Shown here in pieces: positions 5,694-13,024 of a stretch of 16,390 nucleotides of DNA. Below the pieces are notes generated by a model. That model saw only the letters and a list, made by a program, of their open reading frames with translations, had not been told where the DNA came from and did not search any database. The stretch comes from Acidobacteriota bacterium. Lineage in GTDB: Bacteria; Acidobacteriota; Terriglobia; Terriglobales; Acidobacteriaceae. The stretch's first letter is position 1. The number at the start of each line of letters is the position of its first letter. The stretch covers positions 1 to 16,390 of the forward strand of contig JAJYZK010000018.1 in assembly GCA_021799945.1 (NCBI GenBank). The letters are read 5' to 3'. A program made the translations under genes and the position numbers.

Positions 5694-7220
5694 TCAGGCC
5701 GGCCGGCCTCGGTCCGCCTGCCATGCTCGCGCCCGCTCGATGGCCCGGATCAGCGCCTGCGCCTTGTTCACCGATTCTTCGTATTCCTTGATGGGAATGG
5801 AATCGGCCACGATGCCCGCGCCGGCCTGAATATATCCCCGGCCCTCCTGCATGACCATGCTGCGAATCGCAATGCAGGAATCGAGGTTGCCGGAAAAGTC
5901 GGCATAAAAGACGCTGCCCCCGTACACCCCGCGGCGGGTCGGCTCCAGCTCCTCGATAATCTCCATGGCCCGGATCTTGGGGGCTCCGCTCAGGGTGCCG
6001 GCCGGGAAACAGGCGGTGAATGCGTCCACCGCGGATAGCCCGCGCTTCAGCTCGCCCTCAATCGCGCTGACCAGATGCATCACGTGCGAATAGCGCTCGA
6101 CGAACATCAGTTTCTTCACCCGAACGCTGCCGAACTCGCTTACCCTGCCCACGTCGTTGCGGCCGAGATCGACCAGCATCACATGCTCGGCGCGCTCCTT
6201 CTCGTCGCCCAGCAGCTCCCGTTCCTGGCGCAGGTCCTCGGCCTCGTCTGTGGACCGCGGCCTGGTTCCCGCGATGGGACGATACTCGACATGCCGCTGC
6301 TGCACGCGGACCAGCAGCTCGGGCGAACTGCCAATCAGGTAGGTGGGGATCTCCCCCTGGGTCCGGCCGCCGCGCCGTTTCCCGGCGGCCGCCGGAGTCC
6401 GCTCCAGCCCGAATCGCAGGAAATACAGATACGGCGAAGGATTGACGATGCGCAGCGCCCGATAGAGGGAAAACACCGCCTGGAAGATGTCCCCCGCCTG
6501 GATATAACGCTGGATGGCCCTCACTGCCTTGACAAACTCCCGCTTGCTCAAGTTCGCGTCCACGGAGAAACGGCTTCGGGCGCCGGCCGGCGCCGGGCCG
6601 GCAATCGGATTGGCCAGCCGCCTTTCCATCCGCGCCAGGCGGCGCACCGCATCCGCATAGGCGGCCTGCGGCTTGTTTCGCGTCAGGTCCGCGGTGGCCA
6701 TCAACACAATCTCTTTTCTCACGTGATCGAAGGCCAACACTTCATCGAAGAACATGAAGCAGGCGTCGGGCAGGCGCAGGTCGTCGCGCGCCTTCTCGGG
6801 CAAGCGCTCAAGCCGGCGCACCGCGTCGTAAGCGAAGTATCCGATGGCCCCCGCAGTGAAGGGCGGAAGGCCGGGAATGCGGGCCGGAGCGTGGCCGGCC
6901 AGCATCGTCTTGAGCAGTTCGAAGACGTCACCCTCCATCCGCCGCCGCCTTCCCCGCTCCTCGATGAGGATCGATGCGCCGCGGGCGACCACCTTGCGAT
7001 AGGGCTTGACCCCGATGAACGTATACCGGCCGATGCTCTCCCCGCCCTCCACCGACTCCAGCAGAAAAGATTCAGGCTCGTTCGCGGCCACCCGCAGAAA
7101 GGCGGAGACTGGCGTCTCCAGATCGGCGTTGAGCCGGCGGAAGACCGGAACCAGGGTTGAGCCCGCGGCAAGACGCTGGAATTCGGCGCGGTCGGGCGAG
7201 ACTGGAGATAAGCGCAGCAT
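5694..7220 (-). CDS. trpE: Anthranilate synthase component I
   Basis: 508 residues, typical size. TrpE turns chorismate plus ammonia into anthranilate, the first committed step to tryptophan. The N-terminal domain has the LLES motif (53-56) tied to tryptophan feedback binding. The chorismate-binding domain has NPSPYLYFLRFG (260-271), GSSPE (297-301), YRPIAGTRPRS (313-323), DEKERAEHVMLVDLGRND (339-356), MHLVS with His382, FPAGTLSGAPKIRAMEIIEE (405-424) and IQAGAGIVADS (464-474). Two oddities: after GDIFQAVFS (243-251) the family's QRF-type block of roughly 13-15 residues seems to be missing, and a basic insert (about 272-294) precedes GSSPE. All catalytic motifs I can name remain. The ATG is at 7218-7220; trpG follows 55 bp later. 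No other trp gene is visible. Confidence 0.94.
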   Translation of the reverse strand: MLRLSPVSPDRAEFQRLAAGSTLVPVFRRLNADLETPVSAFLRVAANEPESFLLESVEGGESIGRYTFIGVKPYRKVVARGASILIEERGRRRRMEGDVFELLKTMLAGHAPARIPGLPPFTAGAIGYFAYDAVRRLERLPEKARDDLRLPDACFMFFDEVLAFDHVRKEIVLMATADLTRNKPQAAYADAVRRLARMERRLANPIAGPAPAGARSRFSVDANLSKREFVKAVRAIQRYIQAGDIFQAVFSLYRALRIVNPSPYLYFLRFGLERTPAAAGKRRGGRTQGEIPTYLIGSSPELLVRVQQRHVEYRPIAGTRPRSTDEAEDLRQERELLGDEKERAEHVMLVDLGRNDVGRVSEFGSVRVKKLMFVERYSHVMHLVSAIEGELKRGLSAVDAFTACFPAGTLSGAPKIRAMEIIEELEPTRRGVYGGSVFYADFSGNLDSCIAIRSMVMQEGRGYIQAGAGIVADSIPIKEYEESVNKAQALIRAIERARAWQADRGRPA

Positions 7221-7542
7221 CCGTGCTCATACTAAACTGCGCCGCGGCTGCCGCGGACCCCGGCCAGCAGCATCCAACCCCAAAGCTTGGCAAGCCGCCG
7301 TCGAGCCGCCCTGGAGGCGGGCCGCGGGAGACTGCGGAGAGATTCCGCAAAGTTCCACCAAGCCAATGCATTTCGGTGGCTTACAGGCCAAATTCCTCGA
7401 GCCGGACTTCCACCGGCCGATCTTTGTTGAACGGACATCGGGTGGCGCGGCCTTGCCGGGACAGATACCCCTCCTTGAACGGGCTCCTCGGGGCCGATAG
7501 ACTTTCACTTACCAAGCACGCGCGACAGCGCCGGGAGGAATC
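7221..7542. other. Intergenic divergent region between trpE and the PA2779-like gene
   Basis: 322 bp without a credible gene; the short frames here have no family features. It must hold the trpE promoter on the minus strand, though I see only a weak -10-like TAGTAT close to the trpE start, and no clear trp leader peptide, T-box or attenuator. CCGCGG occurs twice, 3 bp apart, at 7242-7256. A better plus-strand promoter is listed separately. Confidence 0.6.
7475..7503 (+). promoter_or_regulatory. Predicted sigma70-type promoter for the PA2779/C39 cluster
   Basis: TTGAAC (7475-7480) and TAGACT (7498-7503) are separated by 17 bp. This leaves a leader of roughly 30-35 bases before the ATG at 7543, which is preceded by a strong GGGAGGAA ribosome site. 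Both hexamers match the consensus at four of six positions. Confidence 0.5.
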
Positions 7543-7947
7543 ATGAAGAATTTGCTTTCAGGCGAGGTTCAATTTTCCCTCGCGCTACTTTTGGGTATGG
7601 CCCTGGCGGCCCCCCCGGATCTCCTAGCCCAGGATTACATTGTCTCTCCGTCGGCCATACAAAACGACGTCGCCGCGGCCTCCGCCGCGCGCCTGCGGAA
7701 TCGCGATCAGGTGCGCAGCCTGCTCACCATGCCCGGCGCCCAGAACGCATTGCAAGCCGCCCACGTGAACTATCGCCAGGTGATGACCGCCGTCGATCAT
7801 CTCAGCGACGCCGACCTGGCCCAGTTGGCTGCCCGCTCCCAAAAGGCGCAAAAGGACTTTGCGGCGGGAACCCTATCCGATCACGATCTCTTGCTCCTCC
7901 TGGTTGGCTTCGCCGCATTGATTTTGATCATCGTCGCCGTTCACTAG
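7543..7947 (+). CDS. PA2779-like small exported, membrane-anchored protein
   Basis: 134 residues. A signal-like hydrophobic stretch at about 10-29 ends in PPDLLAQD. A helical region with HVNYRQVMTAVDHLSDADLA (74-93) and LAARSQKAQKDFAAG (95-109) follows. A C-terminal membrane helix (about 114-132, LLLLLVGFAALILIIVAV) ends almost at the stop. This order of signal, helical segment with LSDADL, and tail anchor fits the PA2779 family, which is usually encoded next to a PA2778-type cysteine peptidase, as is the case here 8 bp downstream. The function of the family is unknown; anchoring or partnering the peptidase is my inference. The ATG has an excellent ribosome site. Confidence 0.75.
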   Translation: MKNLLSGEVQFSLALLLGMALAAPPDLLAQDYIVSPSAIQNDVAAASAARLRNRDQVRSLLTMPGAQNALQAAHVNYRQVMTAVDHLSDADLAQLAARSQKAQKDFAAGTLSDHDLLLLLVGFAALILIIVAVH

Positions 7948-7955
7948 AAAAGAAA

Positions 7956-8510
7956 ATGAAGCGGGCAATCTGGATCTGCCTGCTGACGCTCGCGGCGCCG
8001 GCAGGCCGCCGGGCCCGGGCGGAGGATGCGGCGATTTGGATCGACGTTCCTTTCGCCGCGCAGACCCGCGACGCGTGCGGCTCCGCCTCCATGACCATGG
8101 TGATGCGCTATTGGGATGGCAAGGAAGGCCGTCCCGCGTCGCCGGACTCGGATCCGGGCAGGATTCAAGCCGCGCTATTCTATCCCCCTGCAGGCGGAAT
8201 CTTCGCGAGCGCCATGGCGCGCTATCTCCGCCAGGCCGGCTACCGCGCATTTGCATTTCCCGGGCAATGGGACGACCTGCGGCGTCAGCTTGCTCAGGGA
8301 CGCCCGCTGATCGTCAGCCTCAAGGCGAGCGGGCGGCGGGGACCGCTGCACTATGTGGTTGTAGTGGGAGTGGATTCTGCGCGCGGCTATGTGTTTGTGA
8401 ACGACCCGGCGCGCCAGAAAATGCTTCGGATCTCGAAGGAGGGATTTGAGGCGGAATGGAGCGGCGCGGGCGACTGGATGCTACTCGCAATACCCCAGGC
8501 CGGGGATTGA
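7956..8510 (+). CDS. PA2778-like C39-family cysteine peptidase, exported
   Basis: 184 residues. A short Arg-rich signal-like N-terminus (1-22, MKRAIWICLLTLAAPAG then RRARA) is followed by a papain-fold C39 domain. Gln36 would form the oxyanion hole. Cys41 in DACGSASMTMVMRYW is the nucleophile, His132 in LHYVVVVGVD the base and Asp150 in VNDPA the third residue. C39 domains on ABC exporters remove double-glycine leaders from peptides. This one is free-standing, with no ATPase or permease nearby, so its target is unknown and it may act in the periplasm. It begins 8 bp after the PA2779-like gene and overlaps the next gene by 55 bp, so the three are surely co-transcribed. Confidence 0.85.
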   Translation: MKRAIWICLLTLAAPAGRRARAEDAAIWIDVPFAAQTRDACGSASMTMVMRYWDGKEGRPASPDSDPGRIQAALFYPPAGGIFASAMARYLRQAGYRAFAFPGQWDDLRRQLAQGRPLIVSLKASGRRGPLHYVVVVGVDSARGYVFVNDPARQKMLRISKEGFEAEWSGAGDWMLLAIPQAGD

Positions 8511-10222
8511 TCCTCCTGCTGCCGCTGCTCCTGTTTTTTCTTCCACCCGGGCGCGCCTTTCCTCAAACGCTCCCTCAAGCCGCTCCTCAAACATCGTTGC
8601 CGCCGTCGCCTCCCGTCGCCGAAGTCAAGCGGCTGTACGACGCAGGCCGCTGGGACGATGTTTTGCGCCTGACGCGGCGGTCTCCGGCCGAACCCGCGGA
8701 TCTGGAGATCTATCGCGGTCTGGCCCTGGCCCGCCTGGGCCATCTGAGCGAGGCCGACGCGACCTTCCGGGCCGCCTTCGCGCGCAATCCGCGTGACAGC
8801 CGGTTCCTGGAGGAAATGGCGGGCATCGCCTATCGCCAGAAGCATTTCGACTTGGCGAAAAACGAGCTGCGCCGGGCCCTCGCCATCCATCCCAAGAGCG
8901 TCTATGCCGCCAACTTCCTCGCCTCCATCTATTTTCTGGAGGGAAATCTGGACGCGGCGCTGAAGTACTGGAATCGGGTGGACAGGCCGCGATTGAGCGA
9001 TCTTACCTACGATCCCACCCCCTTTCTGGACCCATCGATCCTGGATCGAATCTTTTCCTTTTCCCCCGGCGCCGTCTGGCGGCGCGATCGCTTTCTCACC
9101 AGCCAGGCGCAGTTGCAGGCCCTGAATCTTTTTCCCGACATGCGCCTGGATCCCGAAGCCCAGCCGGACGGATCCTTTCACCTCAGCTTTGACCCCGGCG
9201 CAAGAAAGAGCGGGCTCTGCCTGGACTTGCCCTGCCTTGGGACCGCGCTGCGAGGCTTGCCCTACCTTGAGGTCTATCCGGAGTTCTACAACCTGAACGG
9301 CAAAGGATTGAACTGGCGCTCATTCCTTCGCTGGGACGACGAAAAGCGCCTGCTCGCCAGCGAGCTCGCGGGACCGATCGGCGAAAGCCCCAGCCGCCGT
9401 TTTCGCCTCTATTTCGATGGGCGCAACGAAAACTGGGACATCCGGAACACGCTGATTCGCTCGACCCGGCCGCCGGCGGGCCTGAACCAGGAAAGGGAGG
9501 TGGCCGGAGCGGCCGTGCAGTCCATCCCAAGCTGGCGTTTTCAATGGAGCCTGGGCGCCGAAGTTTCGCACCGGATTTTTCGCAGCCTTTACGGCATCCC
9601 GGCGGCGGCGAGCCCCTTCTTCACCAACAGCTCGGGGATTGCGGCCCGCTCCGAGGGAAACTGGGTTCTGTTCCAGCACCCGGAGAGGAAGTTCACCCTG
9701 CGCGCCGGCGCCAGCGGGGAGCTGGGCGATTTTTTCGCCCGTCCGCTTGGCCGGTATGGCCGGATCCAGGGCTCGCTGGCGGCCGAATGGCTGCCCAAAG
9801 CCCGCGGCGACGACGATGCGCTGCACAGCATGCTGCGGATGGGCAGGACCTTCGGCGAGACGCCGTTCGACGACTTATTCATGCTCGGCTTCGACCGCGA
9901 CAACACTCTGTGGATGCGCGGCCACAACGGCCTGGTAGACGGCATGAAGGGCAACGCCCCGCTCGGCAGGAACTTTGTCCTTTCAAACTCGGATTTCGCC
10001 AAGATCGTTCATCACGATCCCTTTTCCGTGGTCACCGCGGGTCCATTTTTGGATAGCGGAGAAATCTTCGATCCCTCGGGATTCTTCGGGTCGGGAAAAT
10101 GGCTTTCGGATACCGGACTTCAGATCACGATCCGGACGATGGGGAGCTTTGATTATGTCCTGGGCTACGGCAAAGATCTGCGCTCCGGCGGCAATACGTT
10201 TTACTCCGCAGTGAGCTGGTGA
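8456..10222 (+). CDS. TPR protein with POTRA-like segment and outer-membrane beta-barrel
   Basis: 588 residues. A basic N-region and hydrophobic core at about 18-30 end in GRAFPQT, a signal peptide. About three TPRs follow (roughly 82-175), for example YRGLALARLGHLSEADATFR and AANFLASIYFLEGNLDAALK. Residues about 200-248 (FSPGAVWRRDRFLTSQAQLQ, ALNLFPDMRLD, DGSFHLSFD) look like one POTRA-type module. From about 255 to the end amphipathic strands dominate, with GPFLDSGEIFD late, and the protein closes with YSAVSW, an aromatic end typical of BAM-assembled barrels. The ATG at 8456 lies inside the peptidase gene and gives a basic signal n-region; a TTG at 8507 would not. Likely an Omp85-like outer-membrane protein working with the two genes before it; that role is inference. 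Confidence 0.72.
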   Translation: MERRGRLDATRNTPGRGLILLLPLLLFFLPPGRAFPQTLPQAAPQTSLPPSPPVAEVKRLYDAGRWDDVLRLTRRSPAEPADLEIYRGLALARLGHLSEADATFRAAFARNPRDSRFLEEMAGIAYRQKHFDLAKNELRRALAIHPKSVYAANFLASIYFLEGNLDAALKYWNRVDRPRLSDLTYDPTPFLDPSILDRIFSFSPGAVWRRDRFLTSQAQLQALNLFPDMRLDPEAQPDGSFHLSFDPGARKSGLCLDLPCLGTALRGLPYLEVYPEFYNLNGKGLNWRSFLRWDDEKRLLASELAGPIGESPSRRFRLYFDGRNENWDIRNTLIRSTRPPAGLNQEREVAGAAVQSIPSWRFQWSLGAEVSHRIFRSLYGIPAAASPFFTNSSGIAARSEGNWVLFQHPERKFTLRAGASGELGDFFARPLGRYGRIQGSLAAEWLPKARGDDDALHSMLRMGRTFGETPFDDLFMLGFDRDNTLWMRGHNGLVDGMKGNAPLGRNFVLSNSDFAKIVHHDPFSVVTAGPFLDSGEIFDPSGFFGSGKWLSDTGLQITIRTMGSFDYVLGYGKDLRSGGNTFYSAVSW

Positions 10223-10281
10223 TTTCCGCCGGCGGGTGTGGAATGGCCTGCGGCGGATCGAGGCAAAGCGGCTCCGCTCCC

Positions 10282-10310
10282 TTGCAGCGCCCTTTCCGGA
10301 CGCCTATACT
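10282..10310 (+). promoter_or_regulatory. Predicted sigma70-type promoter for gdhA
   Basis: TTGCAG (10282-10287), 17 bp, then TATACT (10305-10310), a near-consensus -10 with a weaker -35. The -10 is about 45 bases before the gdhA ATG, which has AGGAGGA about 10 bases upstream. This suggests gdhA is transcribed separately from the cluster before it. Confidence 0.5.
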
Positions 10311-10354
10311 CAGAGCGTTTCGAGCGGTTTGCGGCGCAGGAGGAAATTGGGTCC

Positions 10355-11620
10355 ATGGAAACCATATCGTTAGAACACGAGATCAATCCATGGGAGGCCC
10401 AGGCGGCGCGCTTCGACTTCGCCGCCCAAAAACTCAATCTGGACGAAGGGCTCTGGAAGCTTCTGCGCTCCCCCTCCCGCGAGATCATCGTCCACATCCC
10501 GGTTTCGATGGACGATGGGAGCGTGGAGGTGTTCACCGGCTACCGGGTGCAGCACTCCATCGCCCGCGGCCCGTGCAAAGGCGGCATCCGCTACGCGCCC
10601 GACGTCACCCTCGATGAAATTCGCGCGCTGGCAAGCTGGATGACGTGGAAGTGCGCCGTCGTCAACATCCCCTTCGGCGGGGCCAAGGGCGGGGTGATCT
10701 GCGACCCGAAAAAGATGTCGATCGGGGAGTTGGAGCGGATGACCCGCCGCTACACCGCGGAGTTGATCGAGTTTCTCGGGCCGGAAAAGGATGTGCCGGC
10801 GCCGGACGTGAACACCAACGAGCAGGTCATGGCCTGGATCATGGACACCTACTCCATGCACATGCGGCAGACCGTCACCAGCGTGGTGACCGGAAAGCCG
10901 CTCGCCCTGGGCGGATCGCGCGGACGCCGCGAAGCCACCGGCCGGGGCATCGCCGTTATGTGCGATGAGGCCCTGCGATACCTGAAACTGCCGCGCGCGG
11001 GCTGCCGGGTCATCGTGCAGGGTTTCGGCAACGTGGGCGCCAATGCGGCCCGCCTGATGATGGAGAAGGGCTATCTCATCGTGGGGATCGCGGAACAGGA
11101 TGGCGGCCTGTACAACAACAACGGCATCGACGTGACTCTGTTACAGCAGCACCGGGAGCGTAACGGCACGATCCTCGGCTTCAAAGGCGCCGAGGGCGCC
11201 GACTCCACCGGCCTGCTGCAGGCCGAATGCGAAATCCTCATCCCCGCCGCAACGGAAAATGTGATCACCAGCCGCAACGCGGACCGCATCAAGGCCCGGA
11301 TCGTCTGCGAGGGCGCCAACGGTCCCACCACGGCGGTGGCCGATGAGATCCTGGCCGACAAAAAGATCTTCATCGTGCCCGACATTCTGGCCAACGCCGG
11401 AGGGGTCACCGCTTCCTACTTCGAATGGGTGCAGGACCGCCAGGGTTATTTCTGGAGGGAGTCGGTGGTCAACGAACGGCTGGAGCACATTCTCGCGGAA
11501 AGCTTCGACGATGTGGTCCGTTACGCGGAAGCGCATGCCGTCAACAACCGCATCGCCGCCTATATGCTGGCCATCGACCGCGTCGCCTGCACGATCCGGC
11601 AGCGGGGCATCTACGCCTGA
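10355..11620 (+). CDS. gdhA: Glutamate dehydrogenase
   Basis: 421 residues, the length of hexameric NAD-type GDHs. It interconverts glutamate and 2-oxoglutarate plus ammonia. The substrate region has GPCKGGIRYAPDVTLDEI (Lys75), MTWKCAVVNIPFGGAKGGV (Lys99, active-site Lys111) and PAPDVNTNEQ (Asp151). The Rossmann fold begins VIVQGFGNVGANAARLM with GFGNVG at 223-228. The next strand ends IVGIAEQDGGLYN; the acidic Glu there favours NAD over NADP, though this is only a guide. EGANGPTTAVAD and NAGGVTASYFEWVQD are further GDH landmarks. The frame is open to an ATG at 10238, but the ATG at 10355 has AGGAGGA and gives the family start, so I use it. Linked by position to pgsA downstream, about 145 bp away, with no functional tie. 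Confidence 0.96.
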   Translation: METISLEHEINPWEAQAARFDFAAQKLNLDEGLWKLLRSPSREIIVHIPVSMDDGSVEVFTGYRVQHSIARGPCKGGIRYAPDVTLDEIRALASWMTWKCAVVNIPFGGAKGGVICDPKKMSIGELERMTRRYTAELIEFLGPEKDVPAPDVNTNEQVMAWIMDTYSMHMRQTVTSVVTGKPLALGGSRGRREATGRGIAVMCDEALRYLKLPRAGCRVIVQGFGNVGANAARLMMEKGYLIVGIAEQDGGLYNNNGIDVTLLQQHRERNGTILGFKGAEGADSTGLLQAECEILIPAATENVITSRNADRIKARIVCEGANGPTTAVADEILADKKIFIVPDILANAGGVTASYFEWVQDRQGYFWRESVVNERLEHILAESFDDVVRYAEAHAVNNRIAAYMLAIDRVACTIRQRGIYA

Positions 11621-11765
11621 CCCCCACCCGAAGGTAACCGGCCTGCGCCGTCCTCGCGAACCCGGACCCCGGTGGGACCGCGCAGCGGGGGCCGGCGCCG
11701 CTCCCGGTGGTGCATAATAGGCATACATACGCCGTCCACCGGCCAACCACTCTCACGAGCCGATC

Positions 11766-12431
11766 GTGAACCTTCCCAATTCCATCACGATGAGCAGGAT
11801 CTTCTTCGTTCCTCTGTTCATCTGGATCCTGTCCAACAGCTACCCCTTCCGAAGCCCGCATGGCGAAAAGGAGATCGCCGCATCCCTCCTCTTCATCCTG
11901 GCCTCGATCACCGACGGGGTGGACGGATACCTGGCCCGCAAACGCGGCCAGATCACCACCATCGGCATGCTTCTCGATCCGCTCGCCGACAAGCTGATGA
12001 TCACCGCGGCCTTCATCGCTCTGGTGCAATTCAACCCGCAGGTGATGAAGGCCTGGATTGCGGTATTGGTGATCGGCCGGGAGTTCCTGGTAAGCGGTCT
12101 GCGCTCCATCGCCAGCACCGAGGGTTTCACCATCGAGGCCAGCGACCTGGGCAAATTGAAGACCGTCATTCAAATCGTCTCGGTGGTTGCCGTCATCCTC
12201 GCCCGCCGGTGGTATGCCTGGCGCTTTGGCTGGTTTATCCTGCCCGTATACTGGACGGCCATCGCCGCGATCTACTTCATGGTTCTGGTGTCGATCACCT
12301 CCGCGGTCGACTATTTCGCGGCGTTCTGGAGGCAGATCGAGCATGCCTCCGTGGAGCGGCGCGCCCGCGCCAGCTTTGTGCTGAGCCGGCGAAAGAAGGA
12401 TCTGCCCGCCGCCAAGGCGGACGTGATCTAG
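11766..12431 (+). CDS. pgsA: CDP-diacylglycerol--glycerol-3-phosphate 3-phosphatidyltransferase
   Basis: 221 residues. PgsA makes phosphatidylglycerol phosphate, the committed step to phosphatidylglycerol and cardiolipin, in the inner membrane. It starts MNLPNSITMSRIFFVPLFIW. The CDP-alcohol phosphotransferase signature D-x2-DG-x2-AR-x8-G-x3-D-x3-D is exact: Asp50, Asp53, Gly54, Ala57, Arg58, Gly67, Asp71, Asp75. IGREFLVSGLR near 107-117 is specific to PgsA among this superfamily. Several hydrophobic helices fit the six-helix fold, and a basic tail follows. The start is GTG with only a weak ribosome site. A CATAAT box at 11713-11718, about 50 bp upstream, could be a -10, but no -35 accompanies it. 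Confidence 0.94.
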   Translation: MNLPNSITMSRIFFVPLFIWILSNSYPFRSPHGEKEIAASLLFILASITDGVDGYLARKRGQITTIGMLLDPLADKLMITAAFIALVQFNPQVMKAWIAVLVIGREFLVSGLRSIASTEGFTIEASDLGKLKTVIQIVSVVAVILARRWYAWRFGWFILPVYWTAIAAIYFMVLVSITSAVDYFAAFWRQIEHASVERRARASFVLSRRKKDLPAAKADVI

Positions 12432-12496
12432 TGTGGCGCCCCCGAAGCTCGCAGCATCCACGGAAGCGGGACTGCTCTGCGGAAATCGATGAAAAA

Positions 12497-12525
12497 GCAG
12501 ATCCTTCGCTGCGCTCAGGATGACA
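12497..12525 (-). repeat. Dispersed-type repeat, copy 1
   Basis: Read on the minus strand this begins TGTCATCCTGAGCGCAG and ends CGAAGGATCTGC, 29 bases. It is the reverse orientation of the copy at 12613-12669. Short elements of this TGTCATCCTGAGCG...CGAAGGATCTGC form recur many times in some bacterial genomes, including Acidobacteriota, as I recall. Confidence 0.65.
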
Positions 12526-12550
12526 TGGATTTTGTGGCGAACCTCGGGAA

Positions 12551-12568
12551 CAGGACACTGGTGTCCTG
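12551..12568. repeat. 18-bp near-palindrome
   Basis: CAGGACACTGGTGTCCTG has 8-bp arms around TG, or a 7-bp stem with a CTGG tetraloop. It is 120 bp after pgsA. It may be a terminator-like hairpin or a protein site; no T-run follows. Confidence 0.5.
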
Positions 12569-12586
12569 AGTCGGAAGTTTGCATCA

Positions 12587-12619
12587 CAAAGGAACTGTCA
12601 TCGCAAAGGAACTGTCATC
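12587..12619. repeat. 16-bp direct repeat
   Basis: CAAAGGAACTGTCATC occurs at 12587-12602 and again at 12604-12619, one base apart. The second copy runs into the start of the dispersed-type repeat, suggesting a partial duplication of the repeat's edge. Confidence 0.6.
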
Positions 12620-12669
12620 CTGAGCGGAGTTTGGCCGGCTTTTAGGCCAAACGGAGTCGAAGGATCTGC
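12613..12669 (+). repeat. Dispersed-type repeat, copy 2, with an inserted hairpin
   Basis: It begins TGTCATCCTGAGCGGAG and ends CGAAGGATCTGC like copy 1. The centre is expanded by a perfect 8-bp hairpin, GTTTGGCC (12629-12636) and GGCCAAAC (12645-12652), around an 8-base loop. It lies opposite in orientation to copy 1, 88 bp away. Confidence 0.65.
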
Positions 12670-12792
12670 GGTTGTTCTGCAACGAATTTCGTGCGGCAGC
12701 CCTGCCCACTCCCGGAGAACAGGGTTTGGAAGGGATCCGGGATCCTACGCCTCTCGCGTCGCTTTGGCGCGTTTCTAAGGCGGCCCGCCAGC

Positions 12793-12819
12793 AAACCCCG
12801 AAAAAAAAAACAGGGGTTT
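12793..12819. repeat. Inverted repeat enclosing an A10 tract
   Basis: AAACCCC (12793-12799) and GGGGTTT (12813-12819) form a 7-bp stem; the loop holds ten consecutive A. On the minus strand the loop is T10. It could be part of a terminator for the gvpL/F gene, but the T-tract lies in the loop rather than after a stem. Confidence 0.4.
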
Positions 12820-12936
12820 TCCGGCTCCCGGATGTCATCCACAACCGCAACAGGCACAACTGCGGGGCGGAACGAAGGGAGGCCCGCTTCGGCGCCCGAT
12901 CCGGCCATCGGGGAGGTCTTCCGAATGGCGAATGGC

Positions 12937-12965
12937 CTTCGCCCCGGCAGCCGGCAGGGGCGAAG
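12937..12965. terminator. GC hairpin downstream of the gvpL/F stop
   Basis: CTTCGCCCC (12937-12945) and GGGGCGAAG (12957-12965) form a perfect 9-bp stem with an 11-base loop, about 60 bp past the gas-vesicle gene's stop on the minus strand. There is no U-run, so its role as terminator is only likely from position. Confidence 0.35.
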
Positions 12966-13024
12966 CATGCGCCGCGCACAACTCCGCCTTCCGGCTCCGA
13001 CGCCGGCGTTGTTCGCGATGCCCG

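Larger units (their letters stand above)
12432..13024. other. Repeat- and hairpin-rich non-coding region between pgsA and gvpL/F
   Basis: 593 bp with no gene I can support; the frames here read like translations of repeats or GC-rich spacer. It lies between the convergent ends of pgsA (plus) and the gas-vesicle gene (minus). It holds two opposed copies of a dispersed-type repeat, an 18-bp palindrome, a 16-bp direct repeat, an A10 tract inside an inverted repeat and a 9-bp hairpin near 12937-12965, listed separately. Confidence 0.65.

Noticed and set aside
6075..7160. Plus-strand frame of 361 codons
   Set aside because: Antisense to trpE, whose motifs are unambiguous.
5063..7220. trpE-trpG as aminodeoxychorismate synthase (pabB-pabA)
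   Set aside because: The LLES feedback motif and overall TrpE motif set favour anthranilate synthase, though TrpG may serve both.
7227..7508. Possible leader gene upstream of trpE, 93 codons
   Set aside because: No run of Trp codons as a trp leader peptide would have, no family, and it overlaps the divergent promoter area.
8387..9181. Minus-strand frame of 264 codons
   Set aside because: Antisense to the TPR/barrel gene; no recognisable domain, and codon positions fit the plus strand.
11541..12587. Minus-strand frame of 348 codons
   Set aside because: Antisense to pgsA, which has an exact CDP-alcohol phosphotransferase motif. Its first part translates the dispersed repeat.
12497..12669. 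CRISPR-like array
   Set aside because: Only two copies in opposite orientation with no regular spacers and no cas genes.
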